Below are positions 54,720-64,000 of a stretch of 64,000 nt of DNA, one piece after another. The DNA is from Nemertoderma westbladi. Taxonomy: Eukaryota; Xenacoelomorpha; Nemertodermatida; Nemertodermatidae. The stretch lies in the NCBI GenBank assembly GCA_032718475.1, contig JAUCBJ010007819.1, positions 1-64,000 of the forward strand, given 5' to 3'. The notes under the pieces are model-generated. The model was not told where the DNA came from and did not search any database. It saw only the letters and a program-made list of their open reading frames with translations. The position numbers and the translations under genes are program-made. The first letter of the stretch is position 1, and each line of letters opens with the position of its first letter.

Positions 54720-56208
54720 GATTCAGGAGATCTGTAGACAATTGGACTGGTTAGGTAAGTCTCATGAATATCAGAGTTCAATGGTTATTGGAGCCGTAGT
54801 CTCTACTTTACCAAAGGGTGGAGTATGTACACGCTGGGACAAGAAAGTGTTGTATATGAATGAGCAGCAACGACGAGGTCCTACCATGGCTGATCTCATG
54901 TCCTTCTTAGATGGTGAAGTAAAACTACAACTCATAAAGCAGTCCAGAGAGAAAACATCGGAAAATAAGGTAAGTGAGAAACCCGTTTCTAGGAGAAGAA
55001 TAACACCAGTGTGTTACACTGACGACGGCGAAAGCCAAGCTTCTCAAGAGGAGGACAGCGGGAAAGACACTGATAGATTTTACTACGTTAACAAAACCTC
55101 AAAAGACGTAAGTAAATACAAGGCTCGAACCAATGATAGGAGAGAACAGGTTGCCAAGACTCCTCCTCAGTCTCCTAACAGAATGCACGGAAGAAAGCCC
55201 GAAGAAAGAACGAGAGTGCATAACGTTACCCAAGGTAAAGTGAGTAACATCAAACCAAACTGTGCGCTGTGCGACGGGCCCCACCGTTTGAGTGCGTGTG
55301 CGGAATTCCTAAAGAAATCCCTTGTAGACAGACGTGAAGTCATGTGGGATAAGCGGTTATGCTATAATTGCCTCAGATCAGGACACCAACAGCGAACCTG
55401 TTACTCCGACGTAAGGTGTGCAAAGTGCGGTGCGAAACATCACATATTGTTACACAGTGAATTCGAACGAAACAACCCGAGTCAGGTAAGTGAGCCCGAA
55501 CTACATGTCCAATTCAGTGATGTAAATGACACTGATCAAGAATCTGAGATGGAAGGATTCTATACTGACGAATTCTCCGACGCCAACGAATCCTGTTACC
55601 TAATAAATACCGCAGTGTATCGAGCACTTACTTACGAAAAGGACACCGACAATGAGTTCCCCCCAACTACTTTTGACAGACAACCATCTTGGAAAGCTCC
55701 AACTTCCAACGTAGGAATCAGAGAATTTCCTGTAGTGCAGGTAAGAGTTCACGGTCCTAACAAAAGTTACATAGTGAACGCCCTCCTTGACTCCGGCAGC
55801 ACAGGAACATTCATCGATCAAGAACTAGCCGAAGATATCTTTGCTGGACAACCCAAATTCCGGACTAAGTTGAATATGTCACGAATTATGCAAGTTTGGA
55901 AATCTACCATAACGGCAGATTACTATGTAGGTGCGTTGTCCACCCCCCAGGATAAATTAGGAGCACAAAGTATAAGGTCAGTAAAAATGGTGGCTATAAA
56001 GAACTTCGCTACTACCCAAGTAGAACCTTATAACTGGGACGAGGACGAGAGCATCCAACAACTCAAGATACCTCGATTCCAGACATATTATCCTGGAGTG
56101 CAAATACTCATCGGCCAAAACGCGCATGAGGCGCTCGAGACATTGGAGAAACGGCCTGCTCAACCGCAGCCACTACAAACCTATGCGGTAAGAACTAGAG
56201 TAGGTTGA
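54698..56208 (+). CDS. BEL-2 gag C-terminus, zinc knuckles and protease
   Basis: In the +1 frame relative to 51942-54719. It begins with the end of the DUF1759-like region, then a basic linker, then two Cys/His clusters: CALCDGPHRLSAC and CYNCLRSGHQQRTC followed by CAKCGAKHH, RNA-binding knuckles as in Pao gag. The aspartic protease has NALLDSGSTGTFID (D-S-G) at ~55790 and the late strand ILIGQNAHEAL. The frame stops at TGA 56206-56208, but the same frame reads straight on into RT (YFTGPS...), where relatives have a Trp codon; a TGG-to-TGA change is the simplest reading. Processes Gag-Pol. Confidence 0.85.
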
Positions 56209-57684
56209 TACTTTACTGGCCCTTCCCGCAGAACTCTCGAAGAGAGAATGCCACAAGAACGAATATACCAAGTAAACGATTGGGAAGTGGAGAGCAGTGA
56301 GGTGGACGAACTACCTGAGGGAACACCATACTCCTCAGATAATGACGACATCTACCAACTCTTCGATGAAGAGAACACAATCGACCTACTTACAGAAAAC
56401 AAAACTTGGAAAAACCAGGTGAACCTATGTCAACTGATTCGCCCATCGGGACCCATTGATTATAATGAAGAACTAAATGATGAGATAGAGCACTACAACG
56501 CTAGAACTCGGGACGAACTCGCCGTACGATTATTTACTCAAGAATTGGTAGAGCCCAATTCATACGATAAGGCCCTATCGATAGAAGAAGAAAGAGCCAA
56601 GCAAATCCAGGAAACAACTACACGTTTTTTAAAAGATCAAGGTAGATATGAAATCGGCCTACCATTTCGAAAACGAGAACCTAGATTTATAAATAACAGA
56701 CCCTTGGCAGAGAAAAGAATCACTCAATTACATCGACGCCTTACGGCAAATGCTTCAGCTAAAGAAATGTACCAAACTCAGTTGAAGAAATTTATTACAA
56801 AGGGATACGCGGAGCGAGTACCGGAAGGAACACCAATAACTGAGAGAACGTATTACTTAACACATCATTACGTTCCCAAACCCGGTAAACCCCATGAAGT
56901 ACGAGTCGTATTCGATGGCTCCGCTCTATATATGGGACAATCCCTCAATTCCGAATTATTACCAGGACCCAACTTACTCCAATCCTTGTTGGGAATACTT
57001 TTAAGATTAAGACAATATTCCATCGCGTTCGCCTCCGATATAGAAGGAATGTTCTTACAAGTCAAGGCGCTGGATAGAGATAGAGACAGCCTAAGATTTC
57101 TGTGGTGGCCTGAAGGAGATCTCAACCAGAAACCAGTAGAGTACTGGATGACCATCCAGGCTTTTGGGATCATATCAAGCCCTTCCAACGCCTGCTCCGT
57201 GTTGCGGACCACTGCGAATGACAACCGGGACGCCTTCTCAAAAGAGGTGATAGACAACATCAAGTGTAATATATACATGGACGACAATTTAAAGTCCCTT
57301 CCATCAGTAGAAGAAGCCATTGATGTCGCGAAAGGAACGGTAGAGTGTTTGAAAAGAGGTGGATTTCGACTGACGAAATTCACCAGCAACTCCCGTGAGT
57401 TTCTGGAAGCGATACCGGTAGAAGACCGAGGAACGAAAGACCTAGACTTAATAAAGGACGATCTTCCAGAAACCAAGACGCTTGGCTTGAAGTGGGACAC
57501 AGAAAGAGATATCCTGTTTTTTCAGCTAAAACAGCGAGATAATCCAGTTCGGACCAAACGGATTTGTTTAAGTATCCTGAGCACTTATTTCCACCCATTG
57601 GGATTTATTAGCCCAGTCATATTGATTGCTCGGAGTTTAACAACTGTGTTTAACAACAAGTTTAACACAACAAATGTGGCTTGA
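56209..57684 (+). CDS. BEL-2 reverse transcriptase
   Basis: Same frame as the protease after the TGA at 56206; the first internal ATG is at 56248. Contains the pol linker, TYYLTHHYVPKPGKP, EVRVVFDGS, the catalytic ASDIEGMFLQV (Asp), a SSPSNACSVLR segment and YMDDNLKS (Asp pair) at ~residue 350, then a thumb ending HPLGFISPV. All catalytic residues are intact, unlike BEL-1. The frame ends at TGA 57682; RNase H homology continues one base over, with the switch near 57640-57673, in a stretch of repeated 'tttaacaac'. Confidence 0.9.
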   Translation, partial: YFTGPSRRTLEERMPQERIYQVNDWEVESSEVDELPEGTPYSSDNDDIYQLFDEENTIDLLTENKTWKNQVNLCQLIRPSGPIDYNEELNDEIEHYNARTRDELAVRLFTQELVEPNSYDKALSIEEERAKQIQETTTRFLKDQGRYEIGLPFRKREPRFINNRPLAEKRITQLHRRLTANASAKEMYQTQLKKFITKGYAERVPEGTPITERTYYLTHHYVPKPGKPHEVRVVFDGSALYMGQSLNSELLPGPNLLQSLLGILLRLRQYSIAFASDIEGMFLQVKALDRDRDSLRFLWWPEGDLNQKPVEYWMTIQAFGIISSPSNACSVLRTTANDNRDAFSKEVIDNIKCNIYMDDNLKSLPSVEEAIDVAKGTVECLKRGGFRLTKFTSNSREFLEAIPVEDRGTKDLDLIKDDLPETKTLGLKWDTERDILFFQLKQRDNPVRTKRICLSILSTYFHPLGFISPVILIARSLTTVFNNKFNTTNVA

Positions 57685-60292
57685 AAACCGCTCATGGGAC
57701 GATCCACTTAAGGGAGAACTGTTAAATAAGTGGATGAAATGGGAAGATTCTCTACCTGCCATCGAGAGCTTTGTAATTCCCCGTGCATATTTTGGTCATG
57801 TTCTCCCTACGTATTCCTATCAACTCCATGTGTTTGGAGACGCCAGCGACATGGGAATAGGTATAGTAGCATATCTGCGAGTCGAAACTCCGGATGGAAT
57901 CAAAGTCGCCTTGGTTACCTCTAAGGCATTGATTAACAACAAGTTAAAGGTTCCTCGAGCGGAGTTAAAAGCGGCTTTATACGCTACAGCCATCGGCCGG
58001 AACGTAACAGAACAAATCGACTATCCACTGGAGAAAACGGTTTATTGGACCGACGCTTTACTCGTGTTGGAGTATATAACCAATGAAGTCTGTCAGTTCA
58101 GCGTCTTTGTTACTAACAGAGTAGCCATTATTCTTAGTCGCACAAAGATAGATCAATGGAGACATTGCCCTGGTACGATTAATCCAGCCGATATCGCCTC
58201 CAGGGGAGCAACTCCACAGGAACTGATAGATACTCCAGACTGGTTGGGTGGACCCGACTTCCTGAGCAAGGAAGAGGATGAATGGCCTCCTCACCTTACT
58301 ACGGCGGAGATTAGACAAGCCAAGGGAGCGGAGAAAGTCAAACCTAAAACCCGGGCGAGTAAATCGAAGTTATTTAAACCGACGATCGATCTATCTGTAT
58401 TACATACTTCCGGAAACGATGCTTCGGATCCACAATCCCTCGCCACAAATAAATCTGTTGTGGAAATTAGAGATAGAGATTGGAAATCTGGAATACCAGA
58501 TGTCTCGCAAGGAATCTCACCCCTGCTGCAAAGAGCAATGCATCACTACAGTTCCTGGAATCGGCTCTGTAAAGCCGTCACATATTTAAAGCGATGTTTT
58601 CATCATCACTACTCCAGGACGAAGACCATTAGTGATACCGCTCCATTGACATCTGCGCAAGTTCATGTTATTAAAGATATACCCAAATATAAGACATCCG
58701 ACCGGTTTCTAAAGGAGAAACTCAGCTACCAGGAGCATGAAGAAACCAATAAGCAGATACTGAGACTCCTGCAATGCTATGAGGATTCCGATAAGTATTT
58801 CCTGTTGTTGAGAAATCCGCAGATGCACTTAAGGGATCGCTTCTCTAGCACAATGATAGATGGGTTAATACATGTTGGAGGAAGGCTCACCAATGCGCCA
58901 TTATCCTTTGACACTAAATTCCCCATACTCATTAGAAATCTTGAAGTACAAATCAAGATGATTGTAGATGTTCACAGTAAACTTTATCATGCTGGTAGAG
59001 AACGAGTTCTTAGCGAAATCCGAACTCGCTATTATTTTTATAAACCCCGTAGAGCTCTGAACCAAGTTCTTAGGAACTGCATACCCTGTAGGAAAGCATT
59101 CAGTAGGCCTTTAACACAGCGAGAGGCAGAATTACCTAGGGAACGAGTAAGCTTCTATGAACCACCTTTTACTAATACTGGTGTAGATTTATTTGGCCCT
59201 ATTGAAGTATATCGTGCTAGGACTATAGTCAAGAGATGGTGTGTCATCTTCGTATGCATGACTTGTAGAGCCATCCATCTCGATATGGTGAACGATCTAT
59301 CTACCAACAGCTTCGTCTTAAGTTTACGCCGACAGATCGCTCGCTTCGGGACTAGTAATACCATGAGATCGGATAAGGGAACGAACTTCATTGGTGCCAA
59401 CAACGAAATCCAAGCTTACGTGAAGGACTGGAACCAAAGACAGGTGGACGATCAGCTAAGGATAACAGCGTCTAGCTGGACCTTCAACGCCGCCGACGCC
59501 CCTTGGTGGGGAGGAAGTTGGGAGAGATTAATTAGAAGTGTCAAGACCGCATTTCACTTTATAGTGCCATGCCGCGCATATCTCACCGACGAACTTTTGC
59601 AGACGTTAATGGAGGAAATAGCTGCCTATCTCAACGAGAGACCGCTTATGCCAGTCTCATCGAGTCCCGATTCCCTGGAAGCGCTAACACCCGCGCACTT
59701 CCTACTGAAGAAACCTGTAGCCATGCTCCCACGATCGGAGATTGCCGACGGAGACGAATACTGCCGTCGAACTTGGCAACTTATGCAGTTGCTATCCCGT
59801 CGTTTCGCTGACCATTTCGAGAAACATTATCTGCCCACGCTACAACTTCGAACTAAGTGGTTTGCGCAGCAAGAAAACGTCAGCGCCGGAGATATGGTGC
59901 TTATTGTAGATTCAGACCTTCCACGTAAACGGTGGCAGACAGGTCGTATCATCGAGACTCACATCTCGGATGATGGTTTAGTGCGCTCGGTAGAACTCGT
60001 CGTCATGCGGCGTAACTTCAAGAAGCCAGGCATAATCTTTGAGACGCAACAACTCAACCGCCCAGTTGGTCGTTTATGTTTACTGGAAAGAGACAAAGAA
60101 CTCTCCGGAAACTATGGAAGGCAAGACACTCTTCCCACGACCACCTCCCTAATTCCTCAAACATCTAGGGACTCCCCAACGTGGTACGTCTGGAGTGGGT
60201 GCATGACTATATTATTTTATCTATTTTATTATATTTTATATGCGAACATTATTATGTACTTTATTATAATCGTTTTATTTAATTTTATTTAG
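57662..60292 (+). CDS. BEL-2 RNase H and integrase
   Basis: Starts in the frame with MWLENRSWDDPL (ATG 57674). RNase H: FGDASDMGIG (Asp), VPRAELKAAL (Glu), VYWTDALLVLEYI (Asp), INPADIASRG (Asp). Integrase: zinc region KLYHAGRERVL...CIPCRKAF; core GVDLFGPI (D), RSDKGTNFIGANNE (D), GGSWERLIRSVK (E); then AHFLLKKPV and the DUF5641-like GDMVLIVDSDLP...VRSVELVVM. All catalytic residues are present. The last ~30 residues are hydrophobic (FYLFYYILYANIIMYF) but coincide with AT-rich sequence, so they may be a read-on into noncoding DNA. Confidence 0.9.
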   Translation, partial: LTQQMWLENRSWDDPLKGELLNKWMKWEDSLPAIESFVIPRAYFGHVLPTYSYQLHVFGDASDMGIGIVAYLRVETPDGIKVALVTSKALINNKLKVPRAELKAALYATAIGRNVTEQIDYPLEKTVYWTDALLVLEYITNEVCQFSVFVTNRVAIILSRTKIDQWRHCPGTINPADIASRGATPQELIDTPDWLGGPDFLSKEEDEWPPHLTTAEIRQAKGAEKVKPKTRASKSKLFKPTIDLSVLHTSGNDASDPQSLATNKSVVEIRDRDWKSGIPDVSQGISPLLQRAMHHYSSWNRLCKAVTYLKRCFHHHYSRTKTISDTAPLTSAQVHVIKDIPKYKTSDRFLKEKLSYQEHEETNKQILRLLQCYEDSDKYFLLLRNPQMHLRDRFSSTMIDGLIHVGGRLTNAPLSFDTKFPILIRNLEVQIKMIVDVHSKLYHAGRERVLSEIRTRYYFYKPRRALNQVLRNCIPCRKAFSRPLTQREAELPRERVSFYEPPFTNTGVDLFGPIEVYRARTIVKRWCVIFVCMTCRAIHLDMVNDLSTNSFVLSLRRQIARFGTSNTMRSDKGTNFIGANNEIQAYVKDWNQRQVDDQLRITASSWTFNAADAPWWGGSWERLIRSVKTAFHFIVPCRAYLTDELLQTLMEEIAAYLNERPLMPVSSSPDSLEALTPAHFLLKKPVAMLPRSEIADGDEYCRRTWQLMQLLSRRFADHFEKHYLPTLQLRTKWFAQQENVSAGDMVLIVDSDLPRKRWQTGRIIETHISDDGLVRSVELVVMRRNFKKPGIIFETQQLNRPVGRLCLLERDKELSGNYGRQDTLPTTTSLIPQTSRDSPTWYVWSGCMTILFYLFYYILYANIIMYFIIIVLFNFI

Positions 60293-61801
60293 TAGAATGT
60301 TATTTTAGATTATTTAGTAGGTTAGTGCAATATATTAGTGTTTATTACGTAATTACATATAATATATATTTAGTGTGACGGCGAGAAATAATTCTTTTTC
60401 TCTCTCCTTACTGTCCGTATTATATTATAAATACGAGACTACAGTAAGATGACATGTCAGTACTTATTAAAGTACAATAAAGCTCCTACTATATTTGAGT
60501 ATTATTGGTAGGCAGAGTATTAGGAATGCAAAGTTCAGATCCTCGTGTCTCGGCTAAACCAAGCTCTGGGTAGACCTTGGAAACGACTTGCCTCTTCACA
60601 CTGACATTGCTTCGTGCGATATTGCTCTTCTACCTTATATTAAATAATACATATAGTAGCGTGATGTCCCTATAACAGTAGCGTAAAACGCAAATAAATC
60701 TGTTAAAACTTTTGACCATCTGTAATTCTAGTCGATTAAGATATCGCGGCACCCACCGATATACTTGAAAGACAAATTCTAGAATCAGTGGTTAACGTCC
60801 CCAGACAAGTTCTGGAATAAATCGGTGCCCATCTTAAATATTAATTTAATATTTATTAAAATCGGTAAAATTCAGATCCTTTAAAATTTCTAGTCAATTA
60901 AGATATCGCAGCACTTACCGATACTCTTAAAAGACAATTTTATAGAATTGAGGATCCTAGGTCCCCAGACATGCTCTGGAATAAATTGTGTCAATTTTAC
61001 TATCAAATAATAAAATTCACGGGAATAAATTTAAATTCATATTTTAAATGAATTTCATAAATTGTCATTTGTGCAATTTATGACATTCCCAAAATTCCGT
61101 TAATTAATAGATCATGGGAGCGGAGATTCATCTTATTGAGTGTATTAGAGTGCGAGAATCTCCAACATATAGTCAATAGCCGATAAAATTAATAAAATCA
61201 TGCATAAAGAGGATATTGACAATTAAAGAATTACTATTAAATAGCATTCCAGATCTGTATGCATGAGAATTACCCTAATTCTACCGCTAGCTTTCCATAA
61301 TGTCACCATAGCAACACCCACGCTAGAATTAGAAGCAAGTTAAAAGAACAATAGAAAGCTTGTCTCATTGCCTAGCATAGAGAATACATAGCACACTGTT
61401 AGTATCCACGGATACACAATAATAACGTGACATTCTGGAAGGCACTGACTAACGGACAAATGGCCTGTATGTGTACAATTGGTGACAGTTGTGTGGAATT
61501 TGTACGTTTATAGGTGAATGTTACTGCTAAAGTATGTTTACAGTAGCTAGTCGCAATTGTGAAAGTAGCCCAACTCTCCTATAGAAAGAACCTAAAGTGG
61601 ATTCAAGCCTTTGGGACGGACAGTGGAGTGACTTGTGCCGGTTGTCGTTGTGGTGCTGTTGCTACATGTTGGCGTAAACACCGCGACGACGGTACATCGG
61701 CGCTGAGAATCCCACTGTCCGGGGGCAAAGAAAGGTAGGCAGCGATGCCCGCTTGCCTAAACATCAACTCATTATAATATTAATAAACTCAGATAACAGA
61801 T
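60293..61801 (+). other. 1.5-kb spacer between BEL-2 pol and the extra ORF
   Basis: No coding frame. It contains a diverged duplication: 'ctagtc.attaagatatcgc' at 60729 and 60890, then 'ccccagaca...ctggaataaat' at ~60798 and ~60963 (offset ~162). Hairpins 'cagac..gttctgg' are part of it. A spacer of this size before the last ORF could carry splice or internal-promoter signals for a subgenomic mRNA; none is proven. Confidence 0.55.
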
Positions 61802-63395
61802 ATGACGGAATTGATAGAAGATGATCTTGGTATCAGGGAGCGATATACTCTACCTTTACAAGCATTTGTGGATAGCTTGATACGCGGTGAAGCCGATCCA
61901 ACCATTACGGAGGACGATGGTCGTTATATCGAACCGCCGATGTCCCGAGAGCAACTTACGCGTGAATTGGACTATCGAAAATTCACCGCTCGCTATACGC
62001 ATCGTAATGGTACGTATATGGACTTCTTAACTACCGGCCATCCTATCGATTTACATGATACGGACGATGTAGACACCGAAAGGGAAATGGTTCTATTTAA
62101 ATATCATACCCAGAGGAGTCGTAATGATAAACCGAGAATAGAACACGAAAATTCTATTTGTAACAGACTGGAAAGAGAAAACGTTGAAGAACCGGATAAA
62201 CGCATCGACTTCAACGACTACCTGGAATTTTTGAGAGAAACCTATCTCAACCTCGCCAGTCAGCAGAACCTAGAGACTCGATATCCTCAAAGTATACATC
62301 ATGACCCTATGGTAAAACTCAAACGGCTCTATTTCACTATGATGTATCTTACTGCCGATCGTCCACTACCTGTTATCCCGGATAGTTTTGAACAAATGGA
62401 AGAATATTACAAAACTGGAGAACGATCACCCGCGTTTCCTCTACAGGACGTACGTCTTTGGTATTATTGTGACGAATGCCCTAGACCCAACCAACAAACT
62501 GAAGGACACAAACGTCCGCTGTTCCTATTTCCACGAACAACCGGCGATGGAAATTTATTGTGCATATTGCAGACTCAATAACTTGCACATTTTTGCGGTT
62601 TGCCCTCAATTTATGACTCAATGTCACCTTTGTCAACTAAAGGGACACGCCCGTTTCGATTGCCCTTTTAATCACGATTTGGAAAGCGTAGATGAAATGA
62701 TCACACTACGTTACATCAGAGCTTGGGAAGCGAACGCTGATTTACATTGTGATTCGCGCCATCGCTAGTATCCTGGACGCGCTTACGAAGGAGTTTATGC
62801 GTTCCATCCTTATTTATTCGCTTCTGTCGAACAGAAATCACGCATATCGAGTTACGAACTACTGAAGCGCGTCGGAGAGTGTATTTCAACCAAATTTGTA
62901 CGCAAATTTCTCAGGAGTGTTAATCCTAGTGACATTCATTCCTATAACTTAATCAATTTTATCCGTCAGGATCCGGACTATGGAGACTTATTTGTTAACT
63001 CACACCCCGAGTTACAGGAAGTATATCGAAGGCCTTACGAATACCGAGCCCGCGAACGCAAGTTGGAAAGAACCATTAAACCCAGGAAGTTTCTGACTGC
63101 CTATGGTCCACCCACGGCTCTCGTTCAGACCACTCGTAAAGGACCCGTAAGAGCGGCCGTCCTAAAACGCGCTCTAAAGGCCGTTAGACCCCTCTCCCCC
63201 GACGTTGATGTCAATCAACCCGGCACTTCGACCGGCGGATACACTGACCATAATCCTATACCCTCTGATGCAATCATATTGCACCCTTCACCCAGGAGTT
63301 ATAGCCCTCCTTGTAAAGTGGCTCGCCCCAAAGAGAAAAAGACTCTGGCTAGCTTTAAAAAACTGCGTAAACGCCGTCCGCGCAAGAAAGACTAA
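61802..63395 (+). CDS. BEL-2 extra 3' ORF: zinc-knuckle protein in env position
   Basis: ATG at 61802. Frame one (61802-62581) is acidic and helical, then PLPVIPDSFEQM and WYYCDECP. Near 62510 the coding signal shifts by one base into the frame 62388-62768, with CAYCRLNNLHIFAVC (C-x2-C-x5-H-x4-C) and CHLCQLKGHARFDC (C-x2-C-x4-H-x4-C). A TAG at 62766-62768 interrupts, and the same frame stays open to 63395 with a helical part (FHPYLFASVEQKSR) and a Lys/Arg-rich end (KKLRKRRPRKKD). No signal peptide or membrane span, so not an envelope. A nucleic-acid-binding role is inferred. A relative is at 44529-44969. The frame is broken twice, or decoded by frameshift and readthrough. Confidence 0.65.
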
Positions 63396-63460
63396 CTGTT
63401 TAGAGTATTTACGTATATTAGAAACTGTGATTTTGTATATTTATAGACTCAAATCCCATT

Positions 63461-63472
63461 TTCTGGGAGCGG
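63461..63472 (+). other. Polypurine tract of BEL-2
   Basis: 'gggagcgg' lies directly before the TG of the 3' LTR, the place where plus-strand priming would start. Short and with one pyrimidine, but position supports the call. Confidence 0.6.
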
Positions 63473-64000
63473 TGTAAAAGCTTTTGCGGGTATAATCAGT
63501 CCCCTTGCCCCCGCAGGGTGCCGTGTTGGTGTTTTAACGGACATAAAAGTCGTTCTTATATATGTGTGCTTTGATGGACATGGTAAGGCACAAAACCCGC
63601 AATGCGTCAAATCCTCTAGCACAGTGTAGCCTTGATGATTCAGATTACGACATCTAGCAGCTGGTTGCTGGCATGGAAACGGCCGTTGGGAACATGGTTC
63701 TTTGTTCAGCTTAACAGCCAATCAGGGCGATCTTTGCTGTGGACGTGGAGGTATTTCTACAGATCCTACTAGGCGTGTTGAATTAGATGTCTTATGTCTT
63801 GTGTTACAGTTGTTGTTCCTCCTACGCCAGAACATCGGCTTTTGGAGTGACTCGGTGTTTCAGACTTTTAGTAAAACATTAGTAGGCTTAGTTATAGAAC
63901 GTATAACTGTTATCGGTTGCAATTATCTGCAATTATATCAGTGTTGAGTTGTACACTGAAACCGACATTATTATACTGTTATTTACTGTTGTTTGGTTGA
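63473..64000 (+). repeat. BEL-2 3' LTR, cut by the window end
   Basis: 528 bases collinear with 48631-49158, two differences seen. It continues beyond the window. Confidence 0.92.

Larger units (their letters stand above)
48631..64000 (+). mobile_element. BEL-2: large, young BEL/Pao LTR retrotransposon
   Basis: Direct repeats start at 48631 and 63473 with TGTAAAAGC and are collinear without gaps for all 528 bases that fit in the window. Between them lie gag, protease, RT, RNase H and integrase in BEL/Pao order, then an extra ORF before the 3' LTR. The element is at least 15.4 kb, large for the superfamily. I can see two mismatches between the LTR parts, so insertion was recent, yet the frames carry breaks at ~54710, 56206, ~57665, ~62510 and 62766. 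Confidence 0.92.

Noticed and set aside
6524-56208. UGA read as Trp throughout (alternative genetic code)
   Set aside because: Only some in-frame UGAs fall where Trp is expected (for example 56206); others replace Cys (3469) or other residues, and TAG and TAA stops break the same elements, so ordinary decay explains them.
61802-63395. Envelope gene of a BEL-type endogenous retrovirus
   Set aside because: Position fits, but I see no signal peptide, furin-like site, fusion peptide or membrane span; the Cys/His knuckles and basic tail point to a nucleic-acid-binding protein.

Overview
This window looks like nuclear DNA of a non-model invertebrate animal. It is AT-rich in the noncoding parts, has many tandem repeats, and is dominated by animal-type retrotransposons: three BEL/Pao LTR elements or pieces of them, one Ty3/Gypsy element, three APE-type (RTE-like) LINE copies plus a fragment, and one Jockey-like LINE relic. 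The only gene of possible host origin is a C2H2 zinc-finger gene. I see no rRNA, tRNA, CRISPR array or bacterial-style operon. The species cannot be named from the sequence alone.

Layout. 1-1.9 kb: little. 1.9-3.5 kb: zinc-finger gene whose end is broken; its 3' flank is duplicated at 47.5-48.0 kb behind a decayed finger array. 4.5-5.1 kb: 3' fragment of an RTE-like LINE. 5.2-15.8 kb: a decayed BEL/Pao element (BEL-1: gag, protease, RT, RNase H, integrase, then an extra ORF resembling a 3'-5' exonuclease). 15.9-17.6 kb: Jockey-like LINE relic on the minus strand. 17.66-17.92 kb: perfect 92-bp inverted repeat. 18.7-24.5 kb: an ORF with a small Cys/His motif, then a frameshifted Ty3/Gypsy element whose tail carries the same motif twice. 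24.5-28.4 kb: noncoding, with a 50-bp minisatellite. 28.4-36.4 kb: two nearly identical RTE-like LINEs facing away from each other around a 1.15-kb foldback element. 36.4-40.3 kb: noncoding. 40.3-43.4 kb: a third RTE-like LINE with an intact ORF. 43.8-46.7 kb: minus-strand remains of a third BEL element (BEL-3). 48.6 kb to the window end: a young, very large BEL/Pao element (BEL-2) with near-identical direct repeats at 48631 and 63473.

The most interesting point is the BEL architecture. BEL-2 carries, between pol and the 3' LTR (the usual env position), a roughly 530-codon frame (61802-63395, with one frameshift and one TAG) encoding CCHC-type zinc motifs and a basic tail. A diverged relative lies on the minus strand in BEL-3 (44529-44969). 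BEL-1 carries a different extra ORF in the same position. The LTR pair of BEL-2 differs at only about 2 of 528 comparable bases, so the insertion is recent.
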